Positions 55,348 through 63,133 are shown, counted from the first letter of the stretch. The stretch is 64,000 nt of DNA from Alcanivorax profundi (GCF_003597125.1 NZ_QYYA01000002.1:934537-998536), one strand, 5' to 3'. Made by a program: numbers and translations. The notes: generated by a model not told the origin, from the sequence alone.

Positions 55348-55734
55348 ATGAGCGAGATTCCCGCCGAGCTGCGGTATGCCAGCAGCCACGAATGGGCCAA
55401 AAACGACGACGGCACTGTGACTGTGGGCATTACTGCCCACGCCCAGGATGCCATGGGTGATCTGGTCTACGTGGAGCTGCCGGAAGTCGGCCAGGTCGTG
55501 GCCGCCGGTGACGAAGCTGGCGTCGTCGAATCCGTGAAAGCTGCCTCTGATATCTACGCTCCGGTGTCCGGTGAAATCGTGGCAATCAACGAAGCACTGG
55601 AAGACGAGCCGGAGCTGGTGAACAACGCGCCCTATGAAGGTGGCTGGCTATTCAAGATTGCCATGAGTGAAGAATCCGATCTGGATAACCTGCTCACCGC
55701 TGACCAGTACCAGGCGCAGATCGAAAGCGAATAA
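55348..55734 (+). CDS. gcvH: Glycine cleavage system H protein
   Basis: Lipoyl carrier of the glycine cleavage complex, 128 residues. The lipoylated Lys is in [18 protein letters not shown]; the family's [20 protein letters not shown] and [13 protein letters not shown] are present. A AACAGGAGAC ribosome site lies before the ATG. Confidence 0.97.
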   Translation: MSEIPAELRYASSHEWAKNDDGTVTVGITAHAQDAMGDLVYVELPEVGQVVAAGDEAGVVESVKAASDIYAPVSGEIVAINEALEDEPELVNNAPYEGGWLFKIAMSEESDLDNLLTADQYQAQIESE

Positions 55735-55753
55735 CGGCATGACCGTTATTCGC

Positions 55754-55827
55754 AGCTGTGAGCTATCAGCCTCTAGCTGTGAGTAAAAGATTTTTCTCGT
55801 CGCTCGAAGCTGGTGGCTCATAGCTGA
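55754..55827. repeat. AGCTGTGAG/AGCTATCAGC palindromic repeat between gcvH and gcvPA
   Basis: AGCTGTGAGCTATCAGCCTC then AGCTGTGAG on the left and AGCTGGTGGCTCATAGCTGA on the right form partly inverted, partly direct copies. The layout (short repeated words at both ends of an 80-bp segment) resembles the composite repeats at 35533-40079 though the words differ. Confidence 0.5.
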
Positions 55828-55888
55828 TCCCCTGCGTTTTTTAGCGCTGCGGAGCCAAAAGCCAAACCCAACCTATCCAGGTACCCCC

Positions 55889-57250
55889 ATGCCTTACATC
55901 CCCCATACCCCCGACGACGTGCGTGCCATGCTCGACGCCATTGGCGCCGACAGCATCGAAGCCCTGTTCGATGAAATTCCCGCGCACCTGAAAGCCGCCG
56001 GCAAGCTGGATGCGCTGCCCGAGGGCTTGAGCGAAATGGAAGTGACCCGGCTGATGAACGAGCGCGCCGCCATGGATGCCGGCGCAGTCAGCTTCATTGG
56101 CGCCGGCGCCTACCAGCATCACATTCCGGCCGCGGTATGGGAGATTGCCACCCGGGGTGAGTTCTACACCGCCTACACGCCTTATCAGGCAGAAGCCAGC
56201 CAGGGCACCCTGCAGGTGATCTACGAATTCCAGACCCTGATGACGCGCCTCACCGGCATGGAAGTGAGCAACGCCTCTGTGTACGACGGTGCCTCTGGCC
56301 TGTCGGAAGCGGTGCTGATGGCCCTGCGTGCCAACCGCAAGAGCAAGTCCCGCAAGGTATTGGTGCCCACCGCCCTGAACCCCCGTTACACCGCGGCGAC
56401 CCAGGCCATCGTGGAAAACCAGGATGTGGCGCTGGACAGCGTGGCGTTTGATCCCGCCAGCGGCCAGACCCCGCTGGACGCCCTCAAGCCATTCGAGGGC
56501 CAGGACTATGCAGCACTGGTGATCAGCCAGCCCAACTTCTTTGGCTCTCTGGAAGAAGTGGATGCCCTGACCGACTGGGCCCACGCCAACAACATGCTGG
56601 TGATCGGTGTGGTCAACCCGACCTCGCTGGCGCTGCTGACACCGCCGGGCGAGTGGGGCGCAGAGGGTGCCGACATCGTGGTGGGCGAAGGTCAGCCGCT
56701 GGGTGTTCCGCTGTCCTCCGGTGGCCCGTACTTCGGTTTCATGTGCTGCAAACAGAAATACGTGCGTCAGATGCCGGGGCGCATCATCGGCCGCACCGTG
56801 GACATGGAAGGCAAGCAGGGCTTTGCCCTGACCCTGCAGGCCCGCGAACAGCACATCCGCCGTTCCAAGGCCACCAGTAACATCTGTACCAACCAGGGCC
56901 TGGCCATGACCGCGTCCACCATCTACTGCTCCCTGCTGGGGCCAGATGGCCTTACCAATGTGGCGGCGCACTGTCATGCCAACACCCAGTCGCTGGCTGA
57001 CAAGCTCACCGCCATTGCCGGTGTCGAGCGGGCCTTTAGCGCGCCCACCTTCCACGAGGTGGTGCTGACCCTGCCGAAACCCGCCGCCGAGGTGCTGGCG
57101 GCCCTGGCCGTGAAAGACGTGTTGGGCGGTGTCAGCCTGGCTACCGACTATGACATGCCCAATGCGGTCCTGATTAACGCCACCGAAGTCCACAGCGAAA
57201 GCGATCTGGATTTGTTTGCGGTCGCCCTGAAAGAGGTTCTGGCAGCATGA
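55889..57250 (+). CDS. gcvPA: Glycine dehydrogenase (decarboxylating) subunit 1
   Basis: N-terminal half of a split P protein, 453 residues. Family segments: [79 protein letters not shown] and [20 protein letters not shown]. The split arrangement differs from the single-chain GcvP of E. coli. Its last four bases overlap the start of gcvPB (ATGA), implying translational coupling of the two subunits. Confidence 0.96.
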   Translation: MPYIPHTPDDVRAMLDAIGADSIEALFDEIPAHLKAAGKLDALPEGLSEMEVTRLMNERAAMDAGAVSFIGAGAYQHHIPAAVWEIATRGEFYTAYTPYQAEASQGTLQVIYEFQTLMTRLTGMEVSNASVYDGASGLSEAVLMALRANRKSKSRKVLVPTALNPRYTAATQAIVENQDVALDSVAFDPASGQTPLDALKPFEGQDYAALVISQPNFFGSLEEVDALTDWAHANNMLVIGVVNPTSLALLTPPGEWGAEGADIVVGEGQPLGVPLSSGGPYFGFMCCKQKYVRQMPGRIIGRTVDMEGKQGFALTLQAREQHIRRSKATSNICTNQGLAMTASTIYCSLLGPDGLTNVAAHCHANTQSLADKLTAIAGVERAFSAPTFHEVVLTLPKPAAEVLAALAVKDVLGGVSLATDYDMPNAVLINATEVHSESDLDLFAVALKEVLAA

Positions 57251-58713
57251 GCGAGACCCAACTGATTTTCCAACTGTCCCAGCCCGGCCGCAGTGCCGTC
57301 TCCCAGGCGCCGAAAGCGCTGGCAGACGACAAACTCAGCGCCATTCCTGCGCACCTGCGCCGCAAACAGAAGCCGGCCCTGCCGGAAGTGTCGGAAATGC
57401 AGGTGGTGCGGCATTACACCAACCTGTCCAGCAAGAACTTCGCCATCGACAAGCAGTTCTACCCGCTGGGCTCCTGCACCATGAAGTACAACCCCCGTGG
57501 TGCCAACCGTGCCGCCATGCTGCCGGGCTTTTTGAACCGCCACCCCCTGGCCCCGGAGACCCACAGCCAGGGTTTCCTCAGTTGCATGTTCGAGCTGCAG
57601 AACTTCCTCAAGGAAGTCACCGGCATGAAAGGCGTATCGTTGGCCCCCATGGCGGGCGCCCAGGGCGAGTTCGCCGGGGTCGCCATGATCCGTGCCTACC
57701 ACGAAGCCCGTGGTGATGAAGGCCGTACCGAGATCCTCATCCCGGAAGCCGCCCACGGCACCAACCCGGCCACCGCCGTCATGTGTGGCTACAAGGTCCG
57801 TGAAGTGCCGGTGGGTAAAGATGGTGACGTGGATCTGGAAGCCCTGAAAGCCGCCTGTGGCCCCCAGACCGCCGGCCTGATGATGACCAACCCCAGCACC
57901 TGCGGCGTGTTCGAACGGCAGATCGAAGCCATAGCCAAAACTGTCCACGAAGCCGGCGGCCTGCTCTATTACGATGGCGCCAACCTCAACGCCATTCTCG
58001 GCAAGGTACGCCCCGGTGACATGGGCTTCGATGTCATCCACATGAACCTGCACAAGACTTTTGCCACCCCGCACGGCGGCGGCGGCCCCGGTGCTGGCCC
58101 GGTGGGTGTGTCCGAGCGGTTGTTGCCCTACCTGCCCACCCCCATGGCGGGCCAGCGCGACGATGGCAGCTACCACTGGATCGACACCGACACCCTGAAC
58201 ACCAGCATTGGTCACCTGAGTGCCTTCATGGGCAACGCCGGTGTACTGTTGCGCGCCTACTACTACGCCCGCTCGCTGGGCCGTGAAGGCATGATCCGCG
58301 TGGGCGAGTTCTCCACCCTGGCAGCCAACTACCTGCTCAAGCGACTGGAAGCCGTCGGCTGCACCGCCGCCTACCCCGATCGCCGCGCCAGCCACGAGTT
58401 CATTCTCACCTTCGCCAAAGAAGCGAAAGAGCTGGGGGTTACCGCCATGGATATCGCCAAGCGCCTGCTGGACTACAACCAGCACGCACCGACCACCTAC
58501 TTCCCGCTGCTGGTGCCGGAGTGCTTCCTCATCGAGCCCACCGAAACCGAAAGCAAGGAAGCCCTGGACGAGTTCGTCGATGCCATGGCCGCCATTCTGG
58601 AAGAAGCGCGCACCCAGCCCGACATGGTCAAGGAAGCGCCCTTCACCCAGCCGGTACGCCGCCTTGATGACGTGAAAGCAGCCCGCGAGCTGGATCTCGC
58701 CTGGACAGAGTAG
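57247..58713 (+). CDS. gcvPB: Glycine dehydrogenase (decarboxylating) subunit 2
   Basis: C-terminal PLP-binding half of the split P protein, 488 residues. The PLP lysine is in [20 protein letters not shown]; also [31 protein letters not shown] and [11 protein letters not shown]. It pairs with gcvPA to decarboxylate glycine and pass the aminomethyl group to GcvH. Last gene of the operon, followed by a strong terminator and then the integron. Confidence 0.97.
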   Translation: MSETQLIFQLSQPGRSAVSQAPKALADDKLSAIPAHLRRKQKPALPEVSEMQVVRHYTNLSSKNFAIDKQFYPLGSCTMKYNPRGANRAAMLPGFLNRHPLAPETHSQGFLSCMFELQNFLKEVTGMKGVSLAPMAGAQGEFAGVAMIRAYHEARGDEGRTEILIPEAAHGTNPATAVMCGYKVREVPVGKDGDVDLEALKAACGPQTAGLMMTNPSTCGVFERQIEAIAKTVHEAGGLLYYDGANLNAILGKVRPGDMGFDVIHMNLHKTFATPHGGGGPGAGPVGVSERLLPYLPTPMAGQRDDGSYHWIDTDTLNTSIGHLSAFMGNAGVLLRAYYYARSLGREGMIRVGEFSTLAANYLLKRLEAVGCTAAYPDRRASHEFILTFAKEAKELGVTAMDIAKRLLDYNQHAPTTYFPLLVPECFLIEPTETESKEALDEFVDAMAAILEEARTQPDMVKEAPFTQPVRRLDDVKAARELDLAWTE

Positions 58714-58750
58714 AAACTCGGTTTCTGTGGGAGCTTGCCTGCAAGCGATC

Positions 58751-58776
58751 AAAACCCGGCGCAAGCCGGGTTTTTT
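58751..58776 (+). terminator. Rho-independent terminator after gcvPB
   Basis: AAAACCCGGC, loop GCAA, GCCGGGTTTTTT: a strong stem with T6. A TGTGGGAGCTTGCCTGCAAG repeat lies immediately before it at 58726. Confidence 0.9.
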
Positions 58777-58791
58777 AATGGAGCAAGATCA

Positions 58792-58812
58792 GTCGGACGT
58801 CGGACGTCCGAC
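58792..58812. repeat. GTCGGACGTC palindrome between gcvPB and intI
   Basis: GTCGGACGTC (58792-58801) and GACGTCCGAC (58803-58812) are exact inverted copies separated by one base. Same core as the element at 18349-18406. It lies just past the end of intI. Confidence 0.65.
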
Positions 58813-58823
58813 CCATACCCTGC

Positions 58824-59882
58824 CTATCCCCGATCCAGTGGACTGATGACCCCCAGCCCACCCCGATTCATCACATGCAGGTAACGCTCGGTGGTGGACA
58901 CGTCGCTGTGGCCCAGCAGCTCCTGTACCGTGCGGATGTCGTAGCCCTTCTCCAGCAAATGGGTGGCAAAAGAGTGGCGAAACGTATGAGGACCACAGAG
59001 CTTGGTGATGCCAGCTTCAGAGGCCGCCTGTTTGACATGCTTGCGGACAGTATCCTGATGATAATGATGACGCCGGACGATTCCGGTCTGCGGGTCTGTC
59101 GCAGGTTCTTTAGAAGGGAAAATAAATTGCCAGATACGTTGTGAGCCTGCTCCAGGATATTTCCTGCTCAGCGCATGTGGCATCCACGCGGGGCCAATGC
59201 CATTTTTCTGATCCATCTCATACAGGTTTGTTGTCACAGAGATTTGCTGGCGCAATCGTGCTTCACAAGACTTTGGCAGCAGTGTTCTCCTGTCCCTGTC
59301 ACCTTTGCCTTGATGCACCGTAATAATCATCCGATCAAAATCCAGATCCTTGATGCGAATGCGAAGCGCCTCGGACACGCGTAGCCCAGCGCCATAAAGG
59401 AGTTCACATATCAACTGGGAAGGCTCAGGGAGCAGTGCGATAACTGCTTGGGCCTGTTGCTCGGAAAACACGGCAGGGATCCGGGGTTTGCGCTTCGATT
59501 GGCGAAAATTCAGTTCGCCATAGTCTTGCTGTAAAAATCGACGATAGAAACAATTCAGCGCATTAAGGGCAATTTTCTGAGTGGATGGGCTGCAATATCG
59601 CTGTACAGCCAGGTGTGAAAGAAATGCCTCAATCTCCCTGGCACTCATCGTCGAAGGATGGCGCATCTTGTGATATCGAATGTACTTGATCACCCAGTGG
59701 ACATAGGTTTGCTCTGTTCGATAACTGTACTGGTTTTTCCTTAGCCAGAACCGGAACTGATCCATCAGCTTTACCGGCTTTTCAGGCGGGGCGCGAGGGA
59801 TGTCATCCATGACAACTCCATACTGCTCAAAATGACAGTATTGCAGTTGGCGAAGCCCTTTTTCAACGGAAGCAGTGCTCAT
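58824..59882 (-). CDS. intI: Integron integrase IntI
   Basis: A tyrosine recombinase that inserts and excises cassettes at attI and folded attC sites. The catalytic residues are R168 (GAGLRVSEAL), K193 (HQGKGDRDR), H299 and R302 (HTFRHSFATHLL), H325 (LLGHSDVSTT) and Y334. The IntI-specific insertion, MPHALSRKYPGAGSQRIWQF to GIVRRHH (residues 234-273), separates it from XerC/D. Length is 352 residues from 59882; a start at Met25 (59810, GGAG five bases upstream) gives 328, closer to known IntI sizes, and may be the true one. Reads away from the cassettes, as usual. No obvious LexA box upstream. It appears intact. Confidence 0.95.
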   Translation of the reverse strand: MSTASVEKGLRQLQYCHFEQYGVVMDDIPRAPPEKPVKLMDQFRFWLRKNQYSYRTEQTYVHWVIKYIRYHKMRHPSTMSAREIEAFLSHLAVQRYCSPSTQKIALNALNCFYRRFLQQDYGELNFRQSKRKPRIPAVFSEQQAQAVIALLPEPSQLICELLYGAGLRVSEALRIRIKDLDFDRMIITVHQGKGDRDRRTLLPKSCEARLRQQISVTTNLYEMDQKNGIGPAWMPHALSRKYPGAGSQRIWQFIFPSKEPATDPQTGIVRRHHYHQDTVRKHVKQAASEAGITKLCGPHTFRHSFATHLLEKGYDIRTVQELLGHSDVSTTERYLHVMNRGGLGVISPLDRG

Positions 59883-59964
59883 TCCTGAAGCATGGTGCTT
59901 ACCTGTTACCTATCTTGTTGATATGCATAAGAAAAGGATGCTGCCAATAAGTGACCCAGAGTCA

Positions 59965-59994
59965 GGAGTTATAAGGAACGTTCCTTATAACTCC
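59965..59994. promoter_or_regulatory. Perfect 30-bp palindrome upstream of intI
   Basis: GGAGTTATAAGGAAC is followed directly by its exact reverse complement GTTCCTTATAACTCC. It lies 83 bp from the intI ATG at 59882. The half-site GAGTTATA..GAAC recurs twice in attI (60072 and 60087). It could be an operator for intI, an integrase-binding site, or a hairpin. Confidence 0.75.
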
Positions 59995-60004
59995 GTGTAG
60001 GAGA

Positions 60005-60033
60005 TTGGCTATAGCATCTCAACCCATTGTTAT
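60005..60033 (+). promoter_or_regulatory. Possible cassette promoter Pc
   Basis: TTGGCT (60005-60010), 17-bp spacer, TGTTAT (60028-60033). The direction and position, upstream of attI and reading into the array, suit an integron Pc promoter, but the boxes are weak and others can be drawn. Confidence 0.3.
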
Positions 60034-60071
60034 GGCAGGCTTTTTATCGGGGAGTGTGTACGAGGGTTCCA

Positions 60072-60124
60072 GAGTTATATAGAACCGAGTTATACGGAAC
60101 GTTCTAATTAATACGCTGTTATGT
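60072..60124 (+). other. attI recombination site with upstream direct repeats
   Basis: The insertion core GTTATGT is at 60118-60124, with the crossover expected between G and TT. Upstream are GAGTTATATAGAAC (60072-60085) and GAGTTATACGGAAC (60087-60100), 15 bp apart, which may be the accessory integrase sites (DR1/DR2-like). The right-hand copy continues GTTCTAATTAATAC, a decayed version of the palindrome at 59965. The core is certain from its match to the first attC; accessory sites are inferred. Confidence 0.7.
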
Positions 60125-60142
60125 GATTACGGAGAACGCAGG

Positions 60143-60433
60143 ATGCGAAAGGGAATAATTCAAATCACCCTAGCCGTTGCTCTAATGGCTATATCACTGT
60201 GGTCTCTTATCTGGGTGTTCTCGTCTGCCAGCTTGGCTAGTGCGTACTGTGGTGCCGATTTTTCCCTTTTCCATTCCGAGTTTCGCTGTCAGCAGCCCTT
60301 CGTGGCAATGATTCTCTGTGTTGTTTTCGGGCTTTTGGGTGTGCTTCTGGCGTTGCTGGGGGTGAAAAATTTGCGCGTTGGTAAAGCACATAACAAGGCG
60401 CTGCTGCCGACAAGCGGCAGAGCGCAGCGTTAA
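60143..60433 (+). CDS. Cassette 1: small two-helix membrane protein
   Basis: 96 residues: transmembrane helices at about 5-35 (IIQITLAVALMAISLWSLIW) and 53-75 (FVAMILCVVFGLLGVLLALL) with two Cys in the loop between. The frame reads through the whole attC site, adding NKALLPTSGRAQR, and its TAA stop (60431-60433) is in the first bases of the next cassette. Cassette 1 spans 60119-60429. GGAGAACGCAGG precedes the ATG. Function unknown; closest to attI and so likely to be the best expressed. Confidence 0.7.
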   Translation: MRKGIIQITLAVALMAISLWSLIWVFSSASLASAYCGADFSLFHSEFRCQQPFVAMILCVVFGLLGVLLALLGVKNLRVGKAHNKALLPTSGRAQR

Positions 60434-60435
60434 CT
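60388..60435 (+). other. attC site of cassette 1
   Basis: R'' ACATAAC (60388-60394) is the reverse complement of the attI core GTTATGT; R' GTTAACT is at 60429-60435. Inner arms GCGCTGCTGCCG and CGGCAGAGCGC pair with one bulged base. At 48 bp it is the shortest attC of the array. Confidence 0.9.
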
Positions 60436-60441
60436 CTACCA

Positions 60442-60798
60442 ATGAATTACATCGAAATTGATATCCAAGTGTTGCGAAAAGAGGGGGATTCATTACTCGA
60501 AAGGGTTTTGAAACGATTATTGCCGTCGGCAAACCCGGATCTAGAAAATATCTACAAGAGAACGAGCTTTTGGTGGCTCGAATTTGACGATAACGGCTGC
60601 CCTCAAAGGGAGATTGGCTTCGATAGAAATAGAAAGCCTATTGTCCTTGGTCCAGTGGGTAAGAATTCTGGATTTCTAGTTGATAGCGCTGATGATTGGC
60701 GGGGTTTCAAAGAGCCAAATTGTAAAGCAGCGGCTCAATTTGAATCAGTTTGGTGTCAGTTGTGGCCATCATTCGTGGGCCTTGAGACTATCAGTTAA
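60442..60798 (+). CDS. Cassette 2: hypothetical protein
   Basis: 118 residues, no signal peptide or membrane helix. Visible pieces: MNYIEIDIQVLRKEGDSLLE, FWWLEFDDNGCPQREIGFD and GPVGKNSGFLVDSADDWRGF. Trp-rich and acidic. The start lies 12 bp inside the cassette boundary with no clear ribosome site, so leaderless or coupled translation is possible. The TAA stop lies inside R'' of attC2. The family is unknown to me; a soluble cytoplasmic protein is likely. Cassette spans 60430-60862. Confidence 0.7.
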   Translation: MNYIEIDIQVLRKEGDSLLERVLKRLLPSANPDLENIYKRTSFWWLEFDDNGCPQREIGFDRNRKPIVLGPVGKNSGFLVDSADDWRGFKEPNCKAAAQFESVWCQLWPSFVGLETIS

Positions 60799-60868
60799 CA
60801 AGCTGCGCCAGTCGGACCGATTTGTCACGCTGCGCGCAACAAACCGGCCGCTGCGCATGGCGTTATAT
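60793..60868 (+). other. attC site of cassette 2
   Basis: R'' AGTTAAC at 60793-60799 is the reverse complement of the left boundary GTTAACT; R' GTTATAT at 60862-60868. Inner pairing includes AGCTGCGCCAG and the CTGCGCATGGC side. Length 76 bp. Confidence 0.9.
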
Positions 60869-60887
60869 CCCATGATAGGTATCGAGA

Positions 60888-61278
60888 ATGAGTCGTAGAA
60901 GAGAGATAGATCAGCAAGAATTCGATCTGTATTATCTTCAGAAAACGATAGCGAATGCTATTCCCCAAAAAGAATGATTGTGCTTCAAAAGAAGATCTGG
61001 ATGAGGTTGCTCGCGAGTTAAAAAGGTTTTCTGTATTCACAAAGCTGCAGGTTCGACTGTTTCTAAAAAAATATCGTCGTCGGCTCCTTGATATAGATAA
61101 AGAACCCCTCGATTCCTACCATCAGAAGTTATACCGAGAAGATTTGGGGGAAACTGAATATCTCGATACTGTCAGGCGGCAGTATTGGTTTTGCTATCCA
61201 GCCTTGGTTAGAACTGCAATGGAAATCGAGTTTGGTGCTGAATATGAAAGCTTTTCTAATGAGCGTGACAGAATATAA
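60888..61278 (+). pseudogene. Cassette 3: hypothetical gene, apparently frameshifted near 60963
   Basis: A frame starting at ATG 60888 (MSRRREIDQQEFDLYYLQKT) runs 29 codons to a TGA at 60975. The next frame, open from ATG 60955 to a TAA at 61276 (107 residues: LDEVARELKRFSVFTKLQVR, DSYHQKLYREDLGETEYLDT), has no ribosome site of its own. Joining them over the CCCCAAAAAG run by removing one base gives a continuous product of about 128 residues. So it is either a recent frameshift, a programmed +1 shift or a sequencing error; or only the 107-residue part is made. Family unknown. The stop lies within R'' of attC3. Cassette spans 60863-61380. Confidence 0.55.
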
Positions 61279-61386
61279 CAATTTGCTGTGCTCGGACCCA
61301 ACTACGCGCCGTAAGCTTATGGTTTGCTGCGCAAACTTACCACAAGCTTACTCTGCTCCGTTGGGCCGGCAAGCAAGGCGTTAAAT
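61273..61386 (+). other. attC site of cassette 3
   Basis: R'' ATATAAC (61273-61279) is the reverse complement of the left boundary GTTATAT; R' GTTAAAT at 61380-61386. Long form (114 bp) with inner inverted arms GTAAGCTTATGGT and ACCACAAGCTTAC. Confidence 0.9.
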
Positions 61387-61400
61387 GAATAGAAGGATCT

Positions 61401-61718
61401 ATGTCTGAGATAGCCAATACCCCCGAACCACCATATTACGCGGTTATATTCAGCAGCCACCGTACAGAAGGCGACGATGGTTACGGTGATATGGCAAGCC
61501 AGATGGTTGAGTTGGCGTCGGAGCAACCAGGGTTTCTCGGCTTCGAGTCTGCCAGAGAGGGGTTGGGTATTACTGTGTCGTATTGGGAAAGTCTTGAGTC
61601 CATCGCTAGTTGGAAGAGTAATTCCGAGCATAGTGAAGCCCAGCGATCGGGGCATGAAAAATGGTACTCAGAATTTCGGGTTCGTGTGGCTAGGGTGGAA
61701 CGCGAGTATGGCATTTAA
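61401..61718 (+). CDS. Cassette 4: antibiotic biosynthesis monooxygenase (ABM)-like protein
   Basis: 105 residues with the dimeric alpha-beta barrel pattern of the ABM superfamily: YYAVIFSSHRTEGDDGYGDM, QMVELASEQPGFLGFESARE, GLGITVSYWESLESIASWKS and HEKWYSEFRVRVARVEREYG. Such proteins are small heme-, quinone- or unknown-substrate oxygenases and recur in integron cassettes. AAGGATCT precedes the ATG. The TAA lies within R'' of attC4. Cassette spans 61381-61784. Confidence 0.85.
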   Translation: MSEIANTPEPPYYAVIFSSHRTEGDDGYGDMASQMVELASEQPGFLGFESAREGLGITVSYWESLESIASWKSNSEHSEAQRSGHEKWYSEFRVRVARVEREYGI

Positions 61719-61790
61719 CAAGGCGCGGCAGCAGGATCAAATTTCCGCTCGTTCCTCGCTTCAATTTGCCCGCTGCGCGCGGCGTTATGT
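61713..61790 (+). other. attC site of cassette 4
   Basis: R'' ATTTAAC (61713-61719) is the reverse complement of GTTAAAT at the left boundary; R' GTTATGT at 61784-61790. Inner arms AGGCGCGGCAGC and GCTGCGCGCGGC. Length 78 bp; the body closely resembles attC5. Confidence 0.9.
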
Positions 61791-61813
61791 GTTCTCAGGC
61801 TAGGTGTGGGCTG

Positions 61814-62062
61814 ATGAAGTGGTTTTCTTTTGGGTTGGGAGTTCTATGCATTATTTATGCAGGCCTCTATTTTATAGGACTTCTTCCCGTTGGCTTTTGG
61901 CAGTCGGCAATTGATCTGGTTATGGGAGGCGAGCCTGGTGCGTATTATCAAATTGTGCCAGCAGATTCGTCTGAGTATCAGGGGGGGGCGGCTCTTTCCC
62001 TCGGGGTGGTTCTTATCGCTTTATCAAGGTGGCAGGTTCAAAGGTGTAAAGCTGATGAGTGA
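61814..62062 (+). CDS. Cassette 5: small membrane protein
   Basis: 82 residues from the ATG at 61814; ATGs at 61766 and 61790 further upstream lie in or beside attC4 and are less likely. Two hydrophobic segments: about 4-25 (FSFGLGVLCIIYAGLYFIGL) and 58-71 (GGAALSLGVVLIALS). Weak ribosome site (GTGGGCTG). The function and family are unknown. It stops 18 bp before R'' of attC5. Cassette spans 61785-62152. Confidence 0.65.
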   Translation: MKWFSFGLGVLCIIYAGLYFIGLLPVGFWQSAIDLVMGGEPGAYYQIVPADSSEYQGGAALSLGVVLIALSRWQVQRCKADE

Positions 62063-62080
62063 TTTCTGCGATAGGGTTTC

Positions 62081-62158
62081 ACATAACAAGAGGCGGCAGG
62101 CAGACCCAATTTCCGCTCCTGCGTCGCTCCAGTTTAGCTGCTGCGCCAGGCGTTAAGT
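62081..62158 (+). other. attC site of cassette 5
   Basis: R'' ACATAAC (62081-62087) is the reverse complement of GTTATGT at the left boundary; R' GTTAAGT at 62152-62158. Inner arms AGGCGGCAGGCAG and CTGCTGCGCCAGGC. Length 78 bp. Confidence 0.9.
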
Positions 62159-62173
62159 TTCCGAGAGAGTATC

Positions 62174-62656
62174 GTGGAATTCGAATATACGATCACAGAA
62201 GATGAATATGTAAAAGCAAACAAGCTTTTTACCAAGCCAGCTAAAACGACCCTCGTTGCCTATGCCGTTGTAGTGCTAGCTTTATTAGTCATAGCTGTAA
62301 TCGCTCCTTCTTACGTCGTAAAAATAGGTGCAATTGGCGGGGTTTCTGGTGGTTTTCTTGGGCATATGGCGGTCAGACACTTATATGCACCTTGGAGAAC
62401 AAGAAAGCAATATCGTGCGTATCAAGCTGCGCAAGAATCTGTCGCAGTGAAGGTTCTTCCAGATTCTTTGCTTTTTAAGTCAAGTATTGGAGAGGCGGTC
62501 ATAGAGTGGTCACGAATAAATAAATGGCGGGAAAATGGAGAATTCTTACTCATTTATCAAGCGCCAGAGGTCTACCATATAATCCCGAAAAGAGTTGGTG
62601 AGACAATACGTGAAGTGCGGAAATCTTTAGTAAAGTATGTGGGCAAAGAAACTTAA
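62174..62656 (+). CDS. Cassette 6: YcxB-like membrane protein
   Basis: 160 residues from a GTG start with GAGAG upstream. Short cytosolic start (MEFEYTITEDEYVKANKLFT), two adjacent membrane helices at about 27-48 and 50-70 (TTLVAYAVVVLALLVIAVIA; VKIGAIGGVSGGFLGHMA), then a soluble domain VKVLPDSLLFKSSIGEAVIE with WSRINKWRENGEFLLIYQAP as in YcxB-like proteins. The role of the family is not known. AT-rich compared with the host. TAA lies in R'' of attC6. Cassette spans 62153-62737. Confidence 0.78.
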   Translation: MEFEYTITEDEYVKANKLFTKPAKTTLVAYAVVVLALLVIAVIAPSYVVKIGAIGGVSGGFLGHMAVRHLYAPWRTRKQYRAYQAAQESVAVKVLPDSLLFKSSIGEAVIEWSRINKWRENGEFLLIYQAPEVYHIIPKRVGETIREVRKSLVKYVGKET

Positions 62657-62743
62657 CAAGTCAATCAACTTCGCGCCTCCGGCGCCGGACAGCTTACACT
62701 GCGCTTCGCTCCGTTCCAGCTGCCGGTTATTGAGGCGTTATGT
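62651..62743 (+). other. attC site of cassette 6
   Basis: R'' ACTTAAC (62651-62657) is the reverse complement of GTTAAGT at the left boundary; R' GTTATGT at 62737-62743. Inner region CCGGCGCCGGACAGCTTACA and TGCGCTTCGCTCCGTTCCAG. Length 93 bp. Confidence 0.9.
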
Positions 62744-62757
62744 TTCAAAGGTGAAAA

Positions 62758-63030
62758 ATGGAAGATTTTCTTAATTCACTTGCCACAATGGATATTAATC
62801 GCGGTATAGCAATACTAGCCGTTGTGGGATTTGGTGTCTTCGCTATGATCAAAGTATTCGGGCACATGAAAGATGGCTTTGGCGTTTTCAACGTTCGAAT
62901 TACTGGCATAGTCATAGTCGCGACATTGGCAAGTATACTGGCTGTAATGAATCCATCTGGGGAAAGTGCAGCTATTGGTATCTTGGGTGCCATAGCTGGG
63001 TATCTTTTTGGCTATGGCACTAAAGACTAA
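62758..63030 (+). CDS. Cassette 7: small membrane protein
   Basis: 90 residues with two or three hydrophobic helices: GIAILAVVGFGVFAMIKVFG (about 16-35), ITGIVIVATLASILAVM (48-64) and AAIGILGAIAGYLFGYG (71-87). AAAGGTGAAAA precedes the ATG. Glycine-rich helices suggest helix packing or oligomerisation. The family is unknown. The stop lies 7 bp before R'' of attC7. Cassette spans 62738-63114. Confidence 0.7.
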   Translation: MEDFLNSLATMDINRGIAILAVVGFGVFAMIKVFGHMKDGFGVFNVRITGIVIVATLASILAVMNPSGESAAIGILGAIAGYLFGYGTKD

Positions 63031-63036
63031 GCAAAA

Positions 63037-63120
63037 ACATAACAAGCGGCAGCAGCACCGGCCCTTCGGGCCTGGACTCGCTACACTGCGTTTCGCTCGC
63101 CGCTGTGCTGGGCGTTATGA
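63037..63120 (+). other. attC site of cassette 7
   Basis: R'' ACATAAC (63037-63043) is the reverse complement of GTTATGT at the left boundary; R' GTTATGA at 63114-63120. Inner arms AGCGGCAGCAGCACCGG and the CGCCGCTGTGCTGGGC side. Length 84 bp. Confidence 0.9.
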
Positions 63121-63133
63121 CTGAGTCAGGATC

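Noticed and set aside
57148..58764. 538-codon minus-strand frame opposite gcvPB
   Set aside because: Shadow of the conserved gcvPB gene with glycine/valine/histidine-biased composition.
59141..59384. Plus-strand small frames inside intI
   Set aside because: They are antisense to the conserved integrase domain and lack start signals.
59883..60117. LexA box in the intI promoter
   Set aside because: I searched for CTGT-N8-ACAG by eye; none is present, although CTGTTACC at 59903 starts like one.
61766..61816. Longer N-terminus for the cassette 5 protein
   Set aside because: It would start within attC4 of the previous cassette, so the first part would not belong to the cassette; the ATG at 61814 is preferred.
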